From contig JANTQF010000004.1 of assembly GCA_032988165.1 (NCBI GenBank), positions 62,001 to 126,000 on the forward strand: a stretch of DNA of 64,000 nt, given 5' to 3'. This document shows positions 61,785-64,000 of this stretch, piece after piece. The stretch comes from Emmonsiellopsis sp. PD_33. Its lineage: Eukaryota; Ascomycota; Eurotiomycetes; Onygenales; Ajellomycetaceae. The position numbers and the translations under genes were made by a program. Below the pieces are notes generated by a model. That model had not been told where the DNA came from, searched no databases, and saw only the letters and a list, made by a program, of their open reading frames with translations. The first letter of the stretch is position 1, and every line of letters starts with the position of its first letter.

Positions 61785-62391
61785 TGTAGATGGGGAGCTG
61801 AGATCGACCGCGGGAGCTATGGGAAGTTCTGCGGAGCTAGTTTAAGACACTGGAATGATGTAGAAATGAATGGAAGCGGCCCGAGGGCCTGAGAAATAAA
61901 AATGACGGGTCAAGGTCAAGCTACAAGAAGTGTTATCTCTTCGTGGCCATTGCAGCTTGGTGGAGGTGGAGCTGACGGTGAGGTTGGATATCTTTCTTCC
62001 AAGGTTGATCTGACGGTTTGCGATAGGAGATTTTGCTACGGGCGCCGCAGAGGCCAAACGCGCAGTTTTACATCAGACTCCGCCACTAAGAAAAGGGGCA
62101 TCACTCTCTGGAATGCTTGGTTTATTCGTATTTTAAATCAGATTGATCTCAAATTCGAATATAACCCATAGAGTAGTAGCATACCTGACAGTACTCAAAT
62201 ACTTGCACGAATAAAAATATAATACACAGTACAACGCCAACCAGATGCCACAAGCGCTTCCGCTCAAAATCGATGAAAGGCAGATGCTTTGAAACCTCGC
62301 AAATATACCACGACATGTCAGTAAGCAGTAAACCTTCATATAATAATATATATGTTAAGGATATATGTTAAGGATAATCGTAAAAGGGCCC
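61785..62391. other. Intergenic between Mcd4 and Csm1 genes
   Basis: Holds the MCD4 promoter and the 3' flank of the Csm1-like gene. No other gene is seen. Confidence 0.6.
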
Positions 62392-64000
62392 TCAATCTAC
62401 GTGTCGTTTGGTAAGTGTGTCGACCACCCGACTATAAAACTTCGCGGCATGCTGTCGCGAAAATGTAATGTCCACGGAGAGGTATTCGGGAAGGATATCA
62501 ACCAAATCACGGTCCCGATTAGCGTCCAACAAGGGCATGTAGTGGAATTCGGCTGCTTCAAAGCTGGTGTTTTCCACATCATGGGCGACAGCGAGTTTGA
62601 AGTGCAACGCTAAGGTTTTCGCGTTAGATCCTATTTTTAACATTGGTCGAGGAATTTGTGGAATACTTACTTCCGTTAACACCCGTTTGTATGCAGTCAT
62701 ACAAGTGGTCAGATTCTCGCTTCTTCGCATCACGGATAATCAAGCCGGTAAGGTCGCTATACAGATCTTCCTTCAGTTGCGCTATTTGCGCTGCGTGTGC
62801 CGCTTCAGTACTGCCCACCATGAGGGTTCGTGAAGCAGCGCCGTTTTTAACCGCGCTTCCAGGAGCCTTGGAGTTGACGCTCTCCACATTGGTTGCGGCA
62901 TTCCGCGATGCAGCCAGTTTTGTTTGAAGGGTCTTGACTTCGTTTTGAGCGCTATTTAGTCCCGATGTCATCTCTTTGATTTTGGCTTCGAGCTCGGAGA
63001 CTTCCATGTTTCGGTCTTGCAGTTGTTTTTCCAGGCTTCGTGATTGTTTAGCGAGAGATGCTTGTGCAGCCAGCTCCTTTTTAAGCGAGGCAATTAATTC
63101 GTTAGAAGCTTTAAAGTGAATAACAGTTAGAATTTAGGTCCGCTGTCCAATGGATGATATAACGGTCATACCTGCAGCGGTTGCCTCGCATTGCTTCCGC
63201 AGCTTGTCCACGTTCGCATTGGCCTCCAGAATCCCGACCTCCCGTAGATTTCGGTACTTCATGTCAATATTTTCGTATTTTTTGGTCATATCCCCCAGTT
63301 TCCTTCTTAGAGTCGCCTCGCTATCGCCCTTTTCTGTGTCTGAAACGCTTCTAGCTCTACGATTCGCTGCTGATAAAGGTTTGGATGCTGGGTAGCCGTT
63401 CGCGCCTTTAATAGGAGAACGAGATGAGGCTTGCGTCGTTTGATAATCATTCTCCGGTAACATCATCGTTTCCTCTATTTCAGCACCATCTTCCTCGGCT
63501 TCTTCTTCTTCCTCCCCCTCAGGTTCAACAGAGGGCTTTTGTCTTCGAGTCGAGGACTTGGTCGACACCTTGGCTTTCGATGGTGGTCTTGTCTGACGCG
63601 TCCCTGTAGGTGTATATTCGAATTCGCCATCTATAGTAACCTGTTTCGCACCTCCTCTTCCCCGGGTTCCTCGCGTCTTAGGTTGTTCCTCTGACCGGAG
63701 GGCGGATGCAGTTGTTTTTGGAGACTCAAGCTCGTCTTCGGATTCCGGCTCTGGCTCATGTGCAGCCTGTACCTCCTCATTATCGCCGCCTTCCCTTGTT
63801 GAGAAGCTAGTGTCTACCGTATCCTGCTCCTCAGCGGTATCTTCTATCGACTGACGCGGTTTTCTGCCAGCACCCCTGGCAGCGCGGCGTTTGGGTCCCA
63901 CAACAACAGTCGAGCGGGCTTTTCGCGTAGCAGGCTTTGCAGGAGCAGCTGTAGCCTTCGATGTAGCGGTTCTTGGTCGTCCCTTTGCTTTCTTCGCGGG
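62392..64000 (-). CDS. Chromosome segregation protein Csm1/Pcs1 (monopolin subunit), 5' partial
   Basis: Three exons are visible: from the window edge to 63172, 63108-62671 and 62609-62392. The frame is still open at base 64000, so the start lies outside. The N-terminal region is basic and low complexity with an AT-hook-like KGRPRT, then an acidic stretch (EPEGEEEEEAEEDGAEIEE). A long coiled coil follows (LRRKLGDMTKKYENIDMKY, through KQSRSLEKQLQDRNMEVSEL). The C-terminal globular domain reads DLTGLIIRD, YDCIQTGVNGTLHFKLAVAH and YLSVDITFSRQHAAKFYSRV, matching the Csm1/Pcs1 family. Csm1 acts with Lrs4/Mde4 at kinetochores or the nucleolus to prevent merotelic attachment. Junctions keep phase (V-N-G-T-L-H-F). 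Confidence 0.9.

Overview
The window looks like nuclear DNA of a filamentous ascomycete (Pezizomycotina). Most genes carry several short GT-AG introns (about 48-105 bp), often with a CTAAC-type branch site just before the acceptor. The gene set is also typical: FarA/CTF1-like zinc cluster regulator, Fat1/FATP-type acyl-CoA synthetase, Mcd4, Csm1/Pcs1, an ADP1-like EGF-ABCG transporter and a fungal APH-fold kinase. Long AT-rich intergenic stretches full of microsatellites and small transposon remnants would fit Eurotiomycetes, perhaps Onygenales, but that placement is inference.

Layout: 1-1887 non-coding; 1888-5359 (-) EGF/ABCG transporter; 6299-7759 (-) CorA-like membrane protein; 8958-10526 (+) APH-family kinase, tail to tail with 10539-11153 (-) Pro/Ser-rich protein; 11893-12078 (-) small secreted Cys-rich peptide; 13708-15904 (-) Fat1-type acyl-CoA synthetase; 18840-20639 (+) argininosuccinate lyase; 21403-22516 two related PIF/Harbinger-type MITEs; 23561-24389 (-) broken alpha/beta hydrolase; 27673-30373 (+) membrane sulfatase/LTA-synthase-like protein; 31720-34980 (-) JmjC plus 4CXXC zinc-finger protein; 36456-37772 (+) J-domain protein; 38455-39947 (+) Htd2-like dehydratase; 41060-42048 (+) metallo-beta-lactamase-fold protein with a degenerate metal motif; 43298-43535 (+) last exon of an unrecognised gene; 44137-46131 (-) LysM-domain protein; 48413-52154 (-) FarA/CTF1-like regulator; 52.2-58.4 kb gene-poor, with a Tc1/mariner-type MITE; 58456-61784 (-) Mcd4; 62392 to the window end (-) Csm1/Pcs1, 5' truncated.

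Exon models were built by hand from splice motifs, reading phase and family similarity. For every complete multi-exon gene the exons sum to a whole number of codons. The genes do not form a biosynthetic cluster. Three touch fatty-acid metabolism (Fat1-like enzyme, Htd2-like dehydratase, FarA-like regulator), but they are tens of kb apart and no physical linkage is implied. The most unusual items are two proteins whose catalytic metal ligands are replaced, an 18-nt micro-exon inside the zinc cluster, a GC-AG intron in the argininosuccinate lyase gene, the Kex2-processed Cys-rich peptide, and the MITEs with readable target-site duplications.
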